The notes under the pieces were generated by a model. That model made no database searches. It saw nothing but the letters and a program-made list of their open reading frames with translations, and was not told where the DNA came from. Both the position numbers and the translations under genes were made by a program. Shown here piece after piece: positions 36,281-46,218 of a stretch of DNA of 64,000 bases. The stretch covers positions 1-64,000 of the forward strand of contig NZ_JBEQCS010000002.1 of NCBI RefSeq assembly GCF_046054195.1. Direction: 5' to 3'. The stretch comes from Celerinatantimonas sp046054195. GTDB taxonomy: Bacteria > Pseudomonadota > Gammaproteobacteria > Enterobacterales > Celerinatantimonadaceae. Numbering within the stretch: the first letter of the stretch is position 1; every line of letters begins with the position of its first letter.

Positions 36281-37983
36281 GTCAGATGGACAGAGAAACT
36301 TATAGCCAAATGTTTGGCCCAACTACCGGCGACCGTGTTCGTCTGGCCAACACTGAGCTATGGATTGAAGTCGAAAAAGACTTCACCCACTATGGTGATG
36401 AAGTAAAATTTGGTGGCGGCAAAGTTATTCGTGATGGCATGGGACAAAGCCAATGCGACTCAACGGTTGCAATGGATACAGTCATAACCAATGCTCTGAT
36501 TTTAGATCATTGGGGGATTGTTAAAGCCGACATTGGCTTAAAAGAAGGCAAAATTGCGGCCATTGGTAAAGCGGGCAACCCTGATACCCAGAGCGATGTA
36601 GATATCATCATTGGCCCAGGAACCGAAATTATCGCCGGTGAAGGCCATATTGTCACAGCAGGTGGTATTGACTCACATATTCACTTTATCTGCCCACAGC
36701 AAGTTGAAGAAGCGTTAATGTCTGGCGTGACCACCATGATTGGTGGCGGAACGGGGCCTGCCACCGGAACCAATGCCACGACCTGCACACCGGGTCCTTG
36801 GCACATGGGCAAAATGCTGCAAGCCTGCGATGCGATGCCGATGAATTTTGGCTTTTTAGGAAAAGGCAACGCCAGCCAACCCCAAGCATTGGTTGAGCAA
36901 ATTAAAGCCGGGGCTTGCGGTTTAAAACTGCACGAAGATTGGGGAACAACACCGGCCAGCATTGATGCTTGTTTAACCGTTGCTGACCAATACGATGTGC
37001 AGGTTGCCATTCATACCGACACGCTTAACGAATCAGGCTTTGTTGATTCAACTCTTGGCGCATTTAAAGATAGAGTCATCCACACCTATCATACTGAAGG
37101 CGCTGGCGGTGGGCATGCACCAGATATTATTAAAGCTTGTAGCTTAGCCAATGTATTGCCCTCTTCAACAAACCCAACGCGTCCCTACACCATCAATACC
37201 ATTGATGAACATCTGGATATGCTGATGGTTTGCCACCATCTAGATAGCAATATTCCAGAAGATGTGGCATTTGCTGATTCACGAATTCGCCGAGAAACCA
37301 TCGCAGCTGAAGATATTTTGCATGATCGCGGTGCATTCTCGATGATAGCTTCAGACTCACAGGCAATGGGCCGCGTGGGTGAAGTCATTACCCGCACTTG
37401 GCAAACTGCGCATAAAATGAAAGTGCAGCGCGGCCTGTTAGATGAAGATAAAACCATCGGTTGTGATAACTTTCGCGCCAAACGATATATCGCTAAATAT
37501 ACTATTAACCCAGCAATTACCCATGGCATCAGCGACTATGTTGGTTCACTAGAAGTTGGCAAACTTGCCGATATCGTGCTGTGGAAACCTGCCTTTTTCG
37601 GGATTAAACCGGCGATGATCATCAAAGGTGGCATGATTGCAGCAGCGCCAATGGGCGACCCAAATGCTTCAATTCCAACCCCGCAACCGGTGCATTATCG
37701 CCCAATGTTTGGCAGCTTTGGCATTGCCGCAGCTAAAACCAGCTATAACTTTGTCAGCCAGGCAGCACTTGATAACCACATTAGCGAAACTCTTGGTCTG
37801 CAACGCCCATTAAAAGCCTGCCACAACACGCGCAACCTATCAAAAGCGGACATGATTCATAATAGCTGGTTGCCAGATATCAGTGTGGATCCACAAACCT
37901 ATGAAGTTCGAGCCAACGGTGAGCTCCTGTATTGTGAGCCTGCCACTGAATTACCGCTGACGCAGCTGTATTGTTTGTTTTAA
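36277..37983 (+). CDS. ureC: Urease alpha (catalytic) subunit
   Basis: Hydrolyses urea to ammonia and carbamate at a binuclear nickel site. In the 568-residue protein all active-site residues fall at Klebsiella positions: His134 and His136 (SHIHF), carbamylated Lys217 (GLKLHEDWG), His246 (AIHTD), His272 (YHTEGAGGGH), flap Cys319 and His320 (MVCHHL), and Asp360 (IASDSQAMG). The enzyme therefore looks active. Its substrate can come from urtABCDE uptake or from the two ureohydrolases upstream. Confidence 0.98.
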   Translation: MSQMDRETYSQMFGPTTGDRVRLANTELWIEVEKDFTHYGDEVKFGGGKVIRDGMGQSQCDSTVAMDTVITNALILDHWGIVKADIGLKEGKIAAIGKAGNPDTQSDVDIIIGPGTEIIAGEGHIVTAGGIDSHIHFICPQQVEEALMSGVTTMIGGGTGPATGTNATTCTPGPWHMGKMLQACDAMPMNFGFLGKGNASQPQALVEQIKAGACGLKLHEDWGTTPASIDACLTVADQYDVQVAIHTDTLNESGFVDSTLGAFKDRVIHTYHTEGAGGGHAPDIIKACSLANVLPSSTNPTRPYTINTIDEHLDMLMVCHHLDSNIPEDVAFADSRIRRETIAAEDILHDRGAFSMIASDSQAMGRVGEVITRTWQTAHKMKVQRGLLDEDKTIGCDNFRAKRYIAKYTINPAITHGISDYVGSLEVGKLADIVLWKPAFFGIKPAMIIKGGMIAAAPMGDPNASIPTPQPVHYRPMFGSFGIAAAKTSYNFVSQAALDNHISETLGLQRPLKACHNTRNLSKADMIHNSWLPDISVDPQTYEVRANGELLYCEPATELPLTQLYCLF

Positions 37984-37994
37984 AAGGAAAAAAT

Positions 37995-38441
37995 ATGTTA
38001 GAAATTCAAACGCGTTGCCATGCTGACGATACTGCTGAGGTCTATACCGAGGTGGCTTTGGATGCTGAGCAACGTGATAAAGGCCGGCAAAAGCTAGTCG
38101 CGGCGAATGGCGAAGAGTTGCGTCTGTTTTTAGAGCGCGGTAAAGCGCTACAAATCGGTGAATTACTTAAAGCAGACGATGGCAAGCTGGTGCGAGTCAT
38201 TGGTGCCGATGAAGCAGTTTGTGAAGCATCCTGTGACGATTGGCAGCAGTTTGCTAAGGCTTGCTACCACTTAGGCAACCGCCACGTTCGCATGCAGATT
38301 GGGGCAAAGTGGTTACGTATAAAACCAGACCACGTGCTAGAAGAGCTCATTGAGCTGCTCGGACTTAAACTTCGCCATTTAAAGTGCATTTTCGAACCAG
38401 AATCAGGAGCGTACAGCAGCCATGGACACCACCATCACTGA
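37995..38441 (+). CDS. ureE: UreE, urease nickel metallochaperone
   Basis: 148 residues, starting at the ATG at 37995 after AAAAGGAAAAA (the frame is open from 37971). N-terminal peptide-binding domain and C-terminal metal-binding domain, ending in a short His tail (SSHGHHHH) that adds nickel-binding capacity, as in Klebsiella UreE but shorter. Overlaps ureF by 20 bp. No nickel transporter gene is visible in the window. Confidence 0.95.
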   Translation: MLEIQTRCHADDTAEVYTEVALDAEQRDKGRQKLVAANGEELRLFLERGKALQIGELLKADDGKLVRVIGADEAVCEASCDDWQQFAKACYHLGNRHVRMQIGAKWLRIKPDHVLEELIELLGLKLRHLKCIFEPESGAYSSHGHHHH

Positions 38442-39099
38442 TCTGGCGCTATTGCGATTAATGCATTTAAGCAGTGCCGCCTTACCGATTGGCGGCTACT
38501 CATTCTCTCAGGGATTGGAATTTAGCATCGATAACGGCACGCTAAAAACCCCTGAGCAGATTGCTCATTGGTTAAGCGAGCAGCTCCAGCAGTCACTTGT
38601 GTATGTCGATTTGCCGCTCTTAAAGCGAGTCTATCATGCGCTCTTAACTGACGATTTAACCAAAGCGCGAGACTACAATGACTGGTTACTGGCCTGTCGA
38701 GAAAGCTTTGAGCTGCATCAGGCCGATACTGCGATGGGGGCAGCTCTAGCGAAGCTACTACCCAACTTTGGCATTAATGTGCCAGATTTTGCGAACGACC
38801 AACTCAGTTATGTCAGTCTCTATGCATTAGCGGCCGTAAACTGGCATATCCCCTATCAACAAACCGCTTGCGGTTTTTTATCGGCATGGCTGGAAAACCA
38901 AGTTGCAGCAGCGACTAAATTGGTCCCGCTTGGACAAACTCAAGCACAAAAACTCATCCACCAGCTGCAACCTGCCCTGATAACCGCCATTAGCCAAGCT
39001 GATGCGTTAGATGAAGATCAAATCGGCATGGGGCTGCCCATGTTTGGCATCTTAAGCGCGCATCATGAAACCCAATATTCACGACTATTTCGCTCATAA
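38422..39099 (+). CDS. ureF: UreF, urease accessory protein
   Basis: 225-residue UreF, which regulates the GTPase UreG in the UreD-UreF-UreG activation complex. Family segments are LMHLSSAALPIGGYSFSQGLEFSI and SCRESFELHQADTAMG-like ACRESFELHQADTAMGAAL. All-helical protein of typical length. It begins inside ureE and is followed after 18 bp by ureG. Confidence 0.95.
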   Translation: MDTTITDLALLRLMHLSSAALPIGGYSFSQGLEFSIDNGTLKTPEQIAHWLSEQLQQSLVYVDLPLLKRVYHALLTDDLTKARDYNDWLLACRESFELHQADTAMGAALAKLLPNFGINVPDFANDQLSYVSLYALAAVNWHIPYQQTACGFLSAWLENQVAAATKLVPLGQTQAQKLIHQLQPALITAISQADALDEDQIGMGLPMFGILSAHHETQYSRLFRS

Positions 39100-39117
39100 A
39101 GCGATTAAGGAATTGCG

Positions 39118-39759
39118 ATGACTAAACAAACTTTACGCGTCGGTGTCGGTGGCCCTGTGGGCTCTGGCAAAACCGCATTATTGCGCTCATTATGCACAGC
39201 GCTGCGCGATTATTATCAAATAGCCGTGGTCACTAACGACATTTACACTCAAGAAGACGCCGAGTTTTTAACTCGCCATCAGGCTCTTGAAGCCGAGCGA
39301 ATTATCGGCGTTGAAACAGGCGGCTGCCCTCACACGGCTATCCGTGAAGATGCATCGATGAACCTTGCCGCAATTGACACACTGCAAAAACGGCTCGGCT
39401 CTTTGGATATCATTTTCGTTGAAAGTGGTGGCGATAACTTAAGCGCGACCTTTAGCCCAGAGCTGTCGGATTTAACGCTCTATGTGATTGACGTATCTGC
39501 TGGCGATAAAATCCCACGTAAAGGTGGCCCTGGGATCACTAAGTCAGATCTGTTGATCATCAATAAAACTGACTTAGCACCAATCGTTGGCGCATCACTA
39601 GATGTGATGGATAGAGATGCTAAAAAAATGCGTGGCTCTCGCCCGTTTGTTTTTTCTAATCTGAAAAAAGCTGAAGGATTAGACGAAATCATTCACTTCA
39701 TTATTGACCAGGGCATGCTTGAAACAAAAGAGATCCCCTCTGCCAAAGCGGTTGTTTAA
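39118..39759 (+). CDS. ureG: UreG, urease accessory GTPase
   Basis: 213-residue SIMIBI GTPase that hands nickel to urease. P-loop GVGGPVGSGKTALL, nickel-binding motif region GVETGGCPHTAIRED (Cys-Pro-His), FVESGGDNLSATFSPELSD and the G4-type NKTDL are intact. Last gene of the urease operon; a hairpin follows shared with convergent cutC. Confidence 0.97.
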   Translation: MTKQTLRVGVGGPVGSGKTALLRSLCTALRDYYQIAVVTNDIYTQEDAEFLTRHQALEAERIIGVETGGCPHTAIREDASMNLAAIDTLQKRLGSLDIIFVESGGDNLSATFSPELSDLTLYVIDVSAGDKIPRKGGPGITKSDLLIINKTDLAPIVGASLDVMDRDAKKMRGSRPFVFSNLKKAEGLDEIIHFIIDQGMLETKEIPSAKAVV

Positions 39760-39769
39760 GCATACTCCA

Positions 39770-39795
39770 AACAGAAAGCCTATCGGCTTTCTGTT
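39770..39795. terminator. Hairpin between ureG and cutC
   Basis: A perfect 11-bp inverted repeat AACAGAAAGCC/GGCTTTCTGTT with loop TATC. It overlaps the cutC stop codon. U-runs are short on both sides, so it may be a moderate bidirectional terminator. Confidence 0.6.
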
Positions 39796-40517
39796 GTCGC
39801 TTTATCCAAAATCGCGCGCATTTTAACGACTTCATCCTCAGCAATCTCATAGCGCTGATATTCATCTTGGCCCGCGGCTCCCATAAAAACCTGACGATTC
39901 ATAAAACGCATCACCGATGGCTTTATGACGCTCGCCGATGAGTGAAACTCTCGAACACCAGCCTCGAGTAACCTTGCAATCGTCGCCGCTCTCACGCCGC
40001 CGCCAGCCATAACGACTGGTCCATCAAGTGCAACTAGCTGTTTTATCAACTCAACACCTGCGCCAGCTGTGCTTTGTTGGCCCGAGGTTAAAACCCGTGA
40101 AACACCAAGCTTAGCTAATTGCTGATAGCAAGCGATGGGATCTTGAGTCATATCAAATGCCCGATGAAAGCACACTTCAAGCCTTTGGGCGGCTTCTAAC
40201 AATTGCCCCATTGCAGCGACATCAATTTGCCCATCTGTGGTTAAAGCGCCAATCACTACACCACTTAAATGAAGTGCTTTAACTTGAGCAATATCTTCAC
40301 ACATTTGAAAAAGATCCCCGGAGCTATAGCAAAAATCACCACCACGAGGGCGAATCATCACCATTACGGGTATATTCAAGCGCGTTGCTAATTGCATCAA
40401 TCCAAACGAGGGCGTTAAGCCGCCCTCTTGGCGAGCAAAGCATAGCTCGATACGCTGCGCACCAAAGCGCTGTGCTCTGTTAAGGTCGTCATCACCATAA
40501 CAGCAAATCTCCAGCAT
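39780..40517 (-). CDS. cutC: CutC family protein
   Basis: 245-residue TIM-barrel protein of the CutC family (MLEICCYG, RIELCFARQEGGLTPS, IRPRGGDFCYSSGD). It was named from copper-sensitive E. coli mutants, but a direct copper role is disputed. It is 3 bp after the ROK kinase gene on the same strand, so the pair is cotranscribed; a sugar or glycan-related role is conceivable from that context. Confidence 0.92.
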   Translation of the reverse strand: MLEICCYGDDDLNRAQRFGAQRIELCFARQEGGLTPSFGLMQLATRLNIPVMVMIRPRGGDFCYSSGDLFQMCEDIAQVKALHLSGVVIGALTTDGQIDVAAMGQLLEAAQRLEVCFHRAFDMTQDPIACYQQLAKLGVSRVLTSGQQSTAGAGVELIKQLVALDGPVVMAGGGVRAATIARLLEAGVREFHSSASVIKPSVMRFMNRQVFMGAAGQDEYQRYEIAEDEVVKMRAILDKATTESR

Positions 40518-40520
40518 GAT

Positions 40521-41447
40521 TTATGCTCGCTCCACCAACAAAGAAGCGCCAATTAGCCCACCATCTTGGTGAAACATACCGGGGACAATCAACGGTGAAT
40601 CTATCGGGTTTAAAATCATCGCTTTGACTTTATCATCAAGGCGAGCGATAAGCTCTGGCTCACTGGCTAGCCCACCGCCGACCACCACAATCGAGGGGCC
40701 AAGGATATTAAGGGTCAACGCCAACGGCTCACTCATAACAGCTAACCAGACTTTAATAGTGAGCTCAGCTTGAACATCAGCTTGTTTATACAAGGTAATA
40801 ATTTGCTGACTAGTTAGCGATTGCTGATGAAGATGCAGGTGCAGTCGCTCAATTCCCCGAGCGCCGCCCAATGTATCAAGACAACCAATCTGACCACAGC
40901 CACAGCGAACTCTTGGCAAATGAATGGTTCGGCCGTTGATAGCAACTTCCGTGCGCGTAATCGGCCCATGACCCCACTCGGCCGTAATGCCACCACGACC
41001 TTCTATGATTTGGCCATGAATCACTAACCCGCCACCAACTCCTGTACCAATAATGGCACCTAACACAATAGGGTGATTTTTTCCCGCGCCTAAATGGGTT
41101 TCCGCAAGGGTAAAGCAATCGGCATCATTGGCGATATAGACAGGTCGTTTTAATAGCTGCGAGAGCTCTTGCTTAATCTGATGGCCGCGAAAAGCTGCGA
41201 TATTACCAGCGAAGACGGTGTCTTTGACATTATCGACCACCCCGGTGGTTGAAATAGCCAATGCTGAATCACTCTTGTAATGCGATTGCCATTTATTAAC
41301 GAGGCTTAAAAGAGCTTGACTAAACGCTTGCCAGTTATCCGCAGGGTTAGCAATTTTATCTAAAAACTGGATCTGACCGGGCTTTTCTGAGACTGCAAAT
41401 TTAATAAAAGAACCACCAATATCAGCACAGATTATGGGTTTAACCAT
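40521..41447 (-). CDS. ROK-family sugar kinase
   Basis: 308-residue ROK protein without an N-terminal DNA-binding domain, so a kinase rather than a repressor. ATP motif CADIGGSFIKFAV, ROK signature GAIIGTGVGGGLVIHGQIIEGRGGITAEWGH, and the zinc site GPITR...RCGCGQIGCLDTLGG are all present. By layout it is close to N-acetylglucosamine/N-acetylmannosamine kinases or glucokinase-like ROKs; the sugar cannot be decided. Cotranscribed with cutC. Confidence 0.88.
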   Translation of the reverse strand: MVKPIICADIGGSFIKFAVSEKPGQIQFLDKIANPADNWQAFSQALLSLVNKWQSHYKSDSALAISTTGVVDNVKDTVFAGNIAAFRGHQIKQELSQLLKRPVYIANDADCFTLAETHLGAGKNHPIVLGAIIGTGVGGGLVIHGQIIEGRGGITAEWGHGPITRTEVAINGRTIHLPRVRCGCGQIGCLDTLGGARGIERLHLHLHQQSLTSQQIITLYKQADVQAELTIKVWLAVMSEPLALTLNILGPSIVVVGGGLASEPELIARLDDKVKAMILNPIDSPLIVPGMFHQDGGLIGASLLVERA

Positions 41448-41542
41448 GGTTTGCGTATCTTTGAAGATAAGTGATGGGTTATCTTAGCCAGAGTCGGTGG
41501 ATAACCGCAATGGCTATTCACACAAAACGCTCGATAGCAATA

Positions 41543-41578
41543 AAAAAGCCACTGCGATAAGGACAAGCAGTGGCTTTT
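41543..41578 (-). terminator. Terminator of the ankyrin gene
   Basis: AAAGCCACTGC (41545-41555) pairs perfectly with GCAGTGGCTTT (41567-41577), with an 11-base loop. On the minus strand it is followed by TTTTTTA, a good rho-independent terminator for the gene ending at 41596. Confidence 0.85.
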
Positions 41579-41595
41579 AAATCGTTTAAGAAAGT

Positions 41596-44500
41596 TTAGT
41601 TAAGTGTCGTACTCACAGGCATTTTGCTCATCAATTCAACACTTTGGCTGACGCCTCGAGCACTGGCTAATTTGAGTGGCGTTTCACCTTCGCTATTTTC
41701 CTGATGTGGGTTTGCGCCATTGGTTAGCAACGTCGTTACAACCATCTCAACTTCACTCAAATCTGTGACATCTGGGTCAAAAAATAGCGCAACATGCAGC
41801 GGTGTATTTCCATCAGCATCCCTTTGATTGACATCCGCGCCATTTTGACACATTAAGTTAATCAGCTCTGAGTTACCAGCAAAGGCCGCATAATGCAGCG
41901 GGGTAGTGCTTGAGTGACTAAGCCGATAGCTCAGATTAAGCCGTGACGTAAACAATTGGTACTGTTTACAAGCTTCTTTGTCATTGCCTCGCATCGCAAT
42001 GTAATGCATCAAGTTACGGCCTTCTTCATCCACATGTTCGATGTTTTCGCGCACATGTTTACGAGCACACAGTTTATTAATAAACGCATTGTCAGCACCG
42101 CTTAAAGCGAGCATCAAAAGAGTACGGCCAGATGCATCAGGTTGATTTAAATCGGCTCCAAGTGAGCATAATTTATCGAAAATCTCATCATGACCCACAA
42201 ACATCGCTAACATAATTGCTGTATAACCGCGCTCGTTAGTGGCTGCATTAATATCAGCACCATGGTCCAACAGACGTTGAATAATCTCAATTTTTAGCAT
42301 CTGGTCAACGCTGTTTTCCTGACAGTGTCTTTGAATATAGGTGTCATAACCATATTCACCAACTGCCGCCATATGTAATGGCGTAAAGCCATCGCTGTTA
42401 CCAAAACAAGCATCAGCGCCATGCTCTAGTAAAACATCCACAGCCGTTAACGCGCCATAACGAGCAGCGCTCATCAACGCAGTGTCACCATCAGGGTCAA
42501 TCAGCTCAACATCGGCCCCGCCTTTAATTAAAGCTTCAACGGTTGCTCGGCGCTGCTCTTTGTCAATCCAGTTCCAGTTGCTAATCGCGCGATGCAAAGA
42601 GGAGGAATTATCAAAACCACCACACACATCAGGATTGGCACCATGCTCCAGCAGATAACGCACTATCTCATCACGACATTTTGAAGCCGCCGATAAAAGT
42701 GGTGTGGCATTGATCGTCGTCTCAACATTGACATCTAATAAACCCAGCTTATCAATCTCATCTAAATAACGAATAACGTCGCCCTGCTCGAGTCGGTCAC
42801 AACGTGACACCGCATAATGAACAAACTCTTCCTTGGTCAGCCCCATCTTCGCTCGTGGATCTGCGCCATTTTCCAAGGCAAGTTTAAATACCTCAAAATT
42901 GTTAGAATCAACGGCCCATTCCAAGAGACTTTCTTCATTACGATATTGCCCCCAGCCTCGGCCATCATCACGACATGCTGGCTGCAGGTGAATATCTACC
43001 GGGTCATTTAAATCACAACCTGCCTCAATTAATAATCGACAAACTTCAAAACATAACTCTTTGTGATGCGGTTCATTTAACAGATCAATAGCGGCATAGA
43101 TCACCCCATAGTGATAAGTTTCAACCGTTTTACCATCAACAGTCACAATCCGTTTACGATTAATATTATCTTTGTTACTGAGCTTGATGAGAGTTCGAAT
43201 TGTTTTAATATCAGTCCCTTGAACAATCGCCCAACGTAGAGGGTCACCAATTTGTGGATTGTTGATATCCAATCCATCGGCGATAGCTTCAATAAGTTCG
43301 CTGATATCATCGCCCTGCTTGGCATAAGTTCTAAGCCAAGTACTTACAGGATGTTCTTTTTTATCAGGCTCATCATCAAATGCCGAATCTGATATCAGTT
43401 GATGGATATTCCAACCCAATTTTATGAGCCCCAAGGCTAACTGACTAAACCCTTGTGCATTATGGCTAATCACAACACCTGATAGACAGCTTGCACGACG
43501 AGTCAGATCATGTGGCGAGTTGAAACTAAACCAAAAAGGTTCATCCCACGGCACACTGAGCTGGCGTAGTTTATAGCAATCAATAATTAGCGAGATAACC
43601 TCAACAGTTTCATCTATCGAATAAAACTGCCCGCGCGGATTAATTGTAAATACCCACGTAAATACCGATGTGTGATGCTCGCCTTGGAAATAAAGGTCAC
43701 AGCCACACTCAGATAATTTTTTAGCCAATTCCAAATTATGTAACCAAATGGCCATATGCCAAGCTGAACGGCCATGGCATTCCAATGCAGCACCATTTTT
43801 AATCAGAAAATTAAAGACAGCTTCATTATGCTGAACATTCTCATACCAACCACATAAATACTGGAGCGGGCTTAAAGTCATACCTGCCACTTTTTTCGGG
43901 GCATTAATATCAACGCCTTTAGCCTGAAGTTGGGAAAGCAGCTCTATTTTCTCATCAACCGCTAAATTATCTGCTTTAAAAATATCCCAAAACATTGCTT
44001 GGGCATCTTCACTAGCACCATCGAGTTGCGCAATTTTTACACTCGTCTCATTATCTGTAGGAAGTAGTGAATTAATTGGTAAATGCAGTTGCCGCTTACT
44101 ATCAATTGCAATTAAACGCTCAGTTAAAGTCCGGCCAAAATTTTGCGCTTTAATATACTGACCAATTTGTTCTTTATCTTCCTCGTTAATCTCAAGGCCC
44201 AACTCTAATAATTTAACAAACCCCGCATAACGGCGATGTTGTAATAATCGAACAGCGAGCGATATTGAAGGCAGTTTAAGATGAATATCCAATGCTTGCG
44301 TATTTAACGCATCAATCACATCATCAAATGTAGTTTTATCCGCCTGAGGTAAATCAGACAACTTAGAATTACACAATGCGCAATAAAGTGGGCAGACACC
44401 AGCGCTGCTAGCAAGGTTAACATCAGCACCTAACGCAACCATCTTACGAATCATCGCCGGGTCTACATTTAAGTGCTCACAAGAGATGTAGTACGCCAGA

Positions 44501-44931
44501 ACCGACATTTGTGTATAACTAAGATCAACGACATTGATGTCGCCACCAGTTATTTTTAATATGTATTCAAGATATTCTTCATTTAATTGCTCTTGTTCAA
44601 CAACGGCATGTAATATTGGTAACTGATTGACTGTTTTAGGTAATTTTTCACCAAAATCTAAAAATACTTGTAACAGTTGAGCATCGCATTGAGTCAGTAC
44701 AAACTCCATCACATACTGCTGGTCATTCTCTGCACCACTTTGAGCTGAAACCCCATTATCAAGAAGGTATCGAGCAATTTCAGCATTCTTATAATAAATG
44801 GCATAGTAAAGCGGAAAACGTCCATTTTCATCAGCGTTAGATAATGTATCTGGCGAATATTGTTTCTTTAATTTATTTAAATTCCCTTTTTGAATAATTT
44901 TTTCTATCGATTCTTTGCGATTAAAAAACAT
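41596..44931 (-). CDS. Large ankyrin-repeat protein
   Basis: 1111 residues made almost wholly of ankyrin-type repeats. Clear ones lie in the last third (for example DGFTPLHMAAVGEYG, STTPLHYAAFAGNSELINLMCQNGADVNQRDADGNTPLHVAL); those in the first two thirds are degenerate. No signal peptide, membrane helix or catalytic domain is evident, so a cytosolic scaffold or a protein secreted by an uncharacterised route are both possible. It has its own terminator and a 355-bp AT-rich upstream region, and no partner gene. Function cannot be given. Confidence 0.85.
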   Translation of the reverse strand: MFFNRKESIEKIIQKGNLNKLKKQYSPDTLSNADENGRFPLYYAIYYKNAEIARYLLDNGVSAQSGAENDQQYVMEFVLTQCDAQLLQVFLDFGEKLPKTVNQLPILHAVVEQEQLNEEYLEYILKITGGDINVVDLSYTQMSVLAYYISCEHLNVDPAMIRKMVALGADVNLASSAGVCPLYCALCNSKLSDLPQADKTTFDDVIDALNTQALDIHLKLPSISLAVRLLQHRRYAGFVKLLELGLEINEEDKEQIGQYIKAQNFGRTLTERLIAIDSKRQLHLPINSLLPTDNETSVKIAQLDGASEDAQAMFWDIFKADNLAVDEKIELLSQLQAKGVDINAPKKVAGMTLSPLQYLCGWYENVQHNEAVFNFLIKNGAALECHGRSAWHMAIWLHNLELAKKLSECGCDLYFQGEHHTSVFTWVFTINPRGQFYSIDETVEVISLIIDCYKLRQLSVPWDEPFWFSFNSPHDLTRRASCLSGVVISHNAQGFSQLALGLIKLGWNIHQLISDSAFDDEPDKKEHPVSTWLRTYAKQGDDISELIEAIADGLDINNPQIGDPLRWAIVQGTDIKTIRTLIKLSNKDNINRKRIVTVDGKTVETYHYGVIYAAIDLLNEPHHKELCFEVCRLLIEAGCDLNDPVDIHLQPACRDDGRGWGQYRNEESLLEWAVDSNNFEVFKLALENGADPRAKMGLTKEEFVHYAVSRCDRLEQGDVIRYLDEIDKLGLLDVNVETTINATPLLSAASKCRDEIVRYLLEHGANPDVCGGFDNSSSLHRAISNWNWIDKEQRRATVEALIKGGADVELIDPDGDTALMSAARYGALTAVDVLLEHGADACFGNSDGFTPLHMAAVGEYGYDTYIQRHCQENSVDQMLKIEIIQRLLDHGADINAATNERGYTAIMLAMFVGHDEIFDKLCSLGADLNQPDASGRTLLMLALSGADNAFINKLCARKHVRENIEHVDEEGRNLMHYIAMRGNDKEACKQYQLFTSRLNLSYRLSHSSTTPLHYAAFAGNSELINLMCQNGADVNQRDADGNTPLHVALFFDPDVTDLSEVEMVVTTLLTNGANPHQENSEGETPLKLASARGVSQSVELMSKMPVSTTLN

Positions 44932-45286
44932 GAGGCCCTCATAATCCAGATGACATTAATAATTGATTGATAGTTGTTTTAACAAATTTTTTAAATATAA
45001 ATAACGCCAAATTAATTGCGTTATACAATTAGTTTAATGATGTAATAGTGATCGATGTAATACCGGTGAAATAAAATCCTTTTCATTGATGGGCTAACAC
45101 ATTGAAGATTATTTATATCACATTAATAATTATTTTATTAACTATAAATGAGTTAAATATTGGTAATTCGATATGATCATGACTAAATATAAATAATAGT
45201 TATATCATTTTGGTCATTATTTATACTTGAGAAGGAAGCAATAGCTAAACCCTCTGCTTAACTGCGCATCAAACAAAGGGATAAAC
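44932..45286. other. AT-rich intergenic region
   Basis: 355 bp between the start of the ankyrin gene and the stop of the LysR gene, very AT-rich up to about 45220. It must hold the ankyrin gene promoter. No gene, repeat array or strong terminator seen. Confidence 0.5.
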
Positions 45287-46183
45287 TTATTGTGGCTGTT
45301 TATTCAGCGATTCTTTGTAACGATAGCACAGCTCAATCCAAGCCTGAGCGGCTTTAGAGAGATACCGCTGGGCATGCCAGACCACGCCAAGATCCCAATT
45401 AATAGTCGGCTCGATGGGTCGAATTAATAACCCCTTACTATCCATTCGTCCACATAATGGCTCTGGCACAAACGCAACGCCTCCTGTTTTTACCAGAGCG
45501 ACTAAAAAATCCCACTGGCTACTACGGGCTGCAATCTGCGGCGTAAATCCAGCCTTTTGACAGGCCTGATGAATCGATTCACTTAAAGTGAATTCATCGG
45601 TATAAACGAAAAATGACTCGTCAGAGAGTTCATCCCAATGAACGACGCTTTTTTCTCGCCATTCTGGCGTATCACACAACACTGCATAAACGGGATAGCA
45701 ATTAAATTCCAAAGTATTCAAGTCATCTTCTATATATTCTGAAAGCATTGTAATGGCCACATCGAGCTCACCATCCAGTACCGCGTGCTCCAGCTTACGT
45801 CCACCATACTCAAGAATAACGAGCTCAACATCTGGGTATAACTGGCGATATTGGCGAATAATACCGGCATACAGATGGCCTATCATCGGCGGTATTCCAA
45901 CCTTTAAACGACCTTTACGCAATTCGTTTAAATCATCCAGCTCAGTAACCAGTTCATCCATCTGCGATAAAATACCTTGGGCATTTTGAAACACCACTTC
46001 ACCTGCATCAGTTAGCCAAAAGCGCCGACCTTCTCGATGGAGCAAGGGAAGATCCAATTCTGTCTCTAAATTCTTAATCATTTTGCTAATTGTAGGCTGT
46101 GTAACAAAGAGCTTTTCTGAGGCTTTGGTGAAGCTTTTTTGTTTAACTAATTCAACAAAATAACGTAATGCTTTGATATCCAT
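45287..46183 (-). CDS. LysR-family regulator (CidR-like)
   Basis: 298 residues: HTH at about 1-60 (MDIKALRYFVELVKQKSFTKASEKLFVTQPTISKMIKNLE) and an effector-binding domain. It is divergent from the cidA/lrgA-lrgB pair across 136 bp, as CidR is in several bacteria, where it responds to acetate or overflow metabolites. That ligand is an analogy only. Also resembles E. coli YwbI/CynR-type regulators in length and start. Confidence 0.88.
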   Translation of the reverse strand: MDIKALRYFVELVKQKSFTKASEKLFVTQPTISKMIKNLETELDLPLLHREGRRFWLTDAGEVVFQNAQGILSQMDELVTELDDLNELRKGRLKVGIPPMIGHLYAGIIRQYRQLYPDVELVILEYGGRKLEHAVLDGELDVAITMLSEYIEDDLNTLEFNCYPVYAVLCDTPEWREKSVVHWDELSDESFFVYTDEFTLSESIHQACQKAGFTPQIAARSSQWDFLVALVKTGGVAFVPEPLCGRMDSKGLLIRPIEPTINWDLGVVWHAQRYLSKAAQAWIELCYRYKESLNKQPQ

Positions 46184-46218
46184 AATCAGCAGCCTATCGG
46201 AGATGTTTTAAAATTCAG

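Noticed and set aside
41596..44931. Repeat array or CRISPR-like periodicity
   Set aside because: The periodicity is the roughly 99-bp coding period of diverged ankyrin repeats; the DNA repeats are not identical and there are no spacers.
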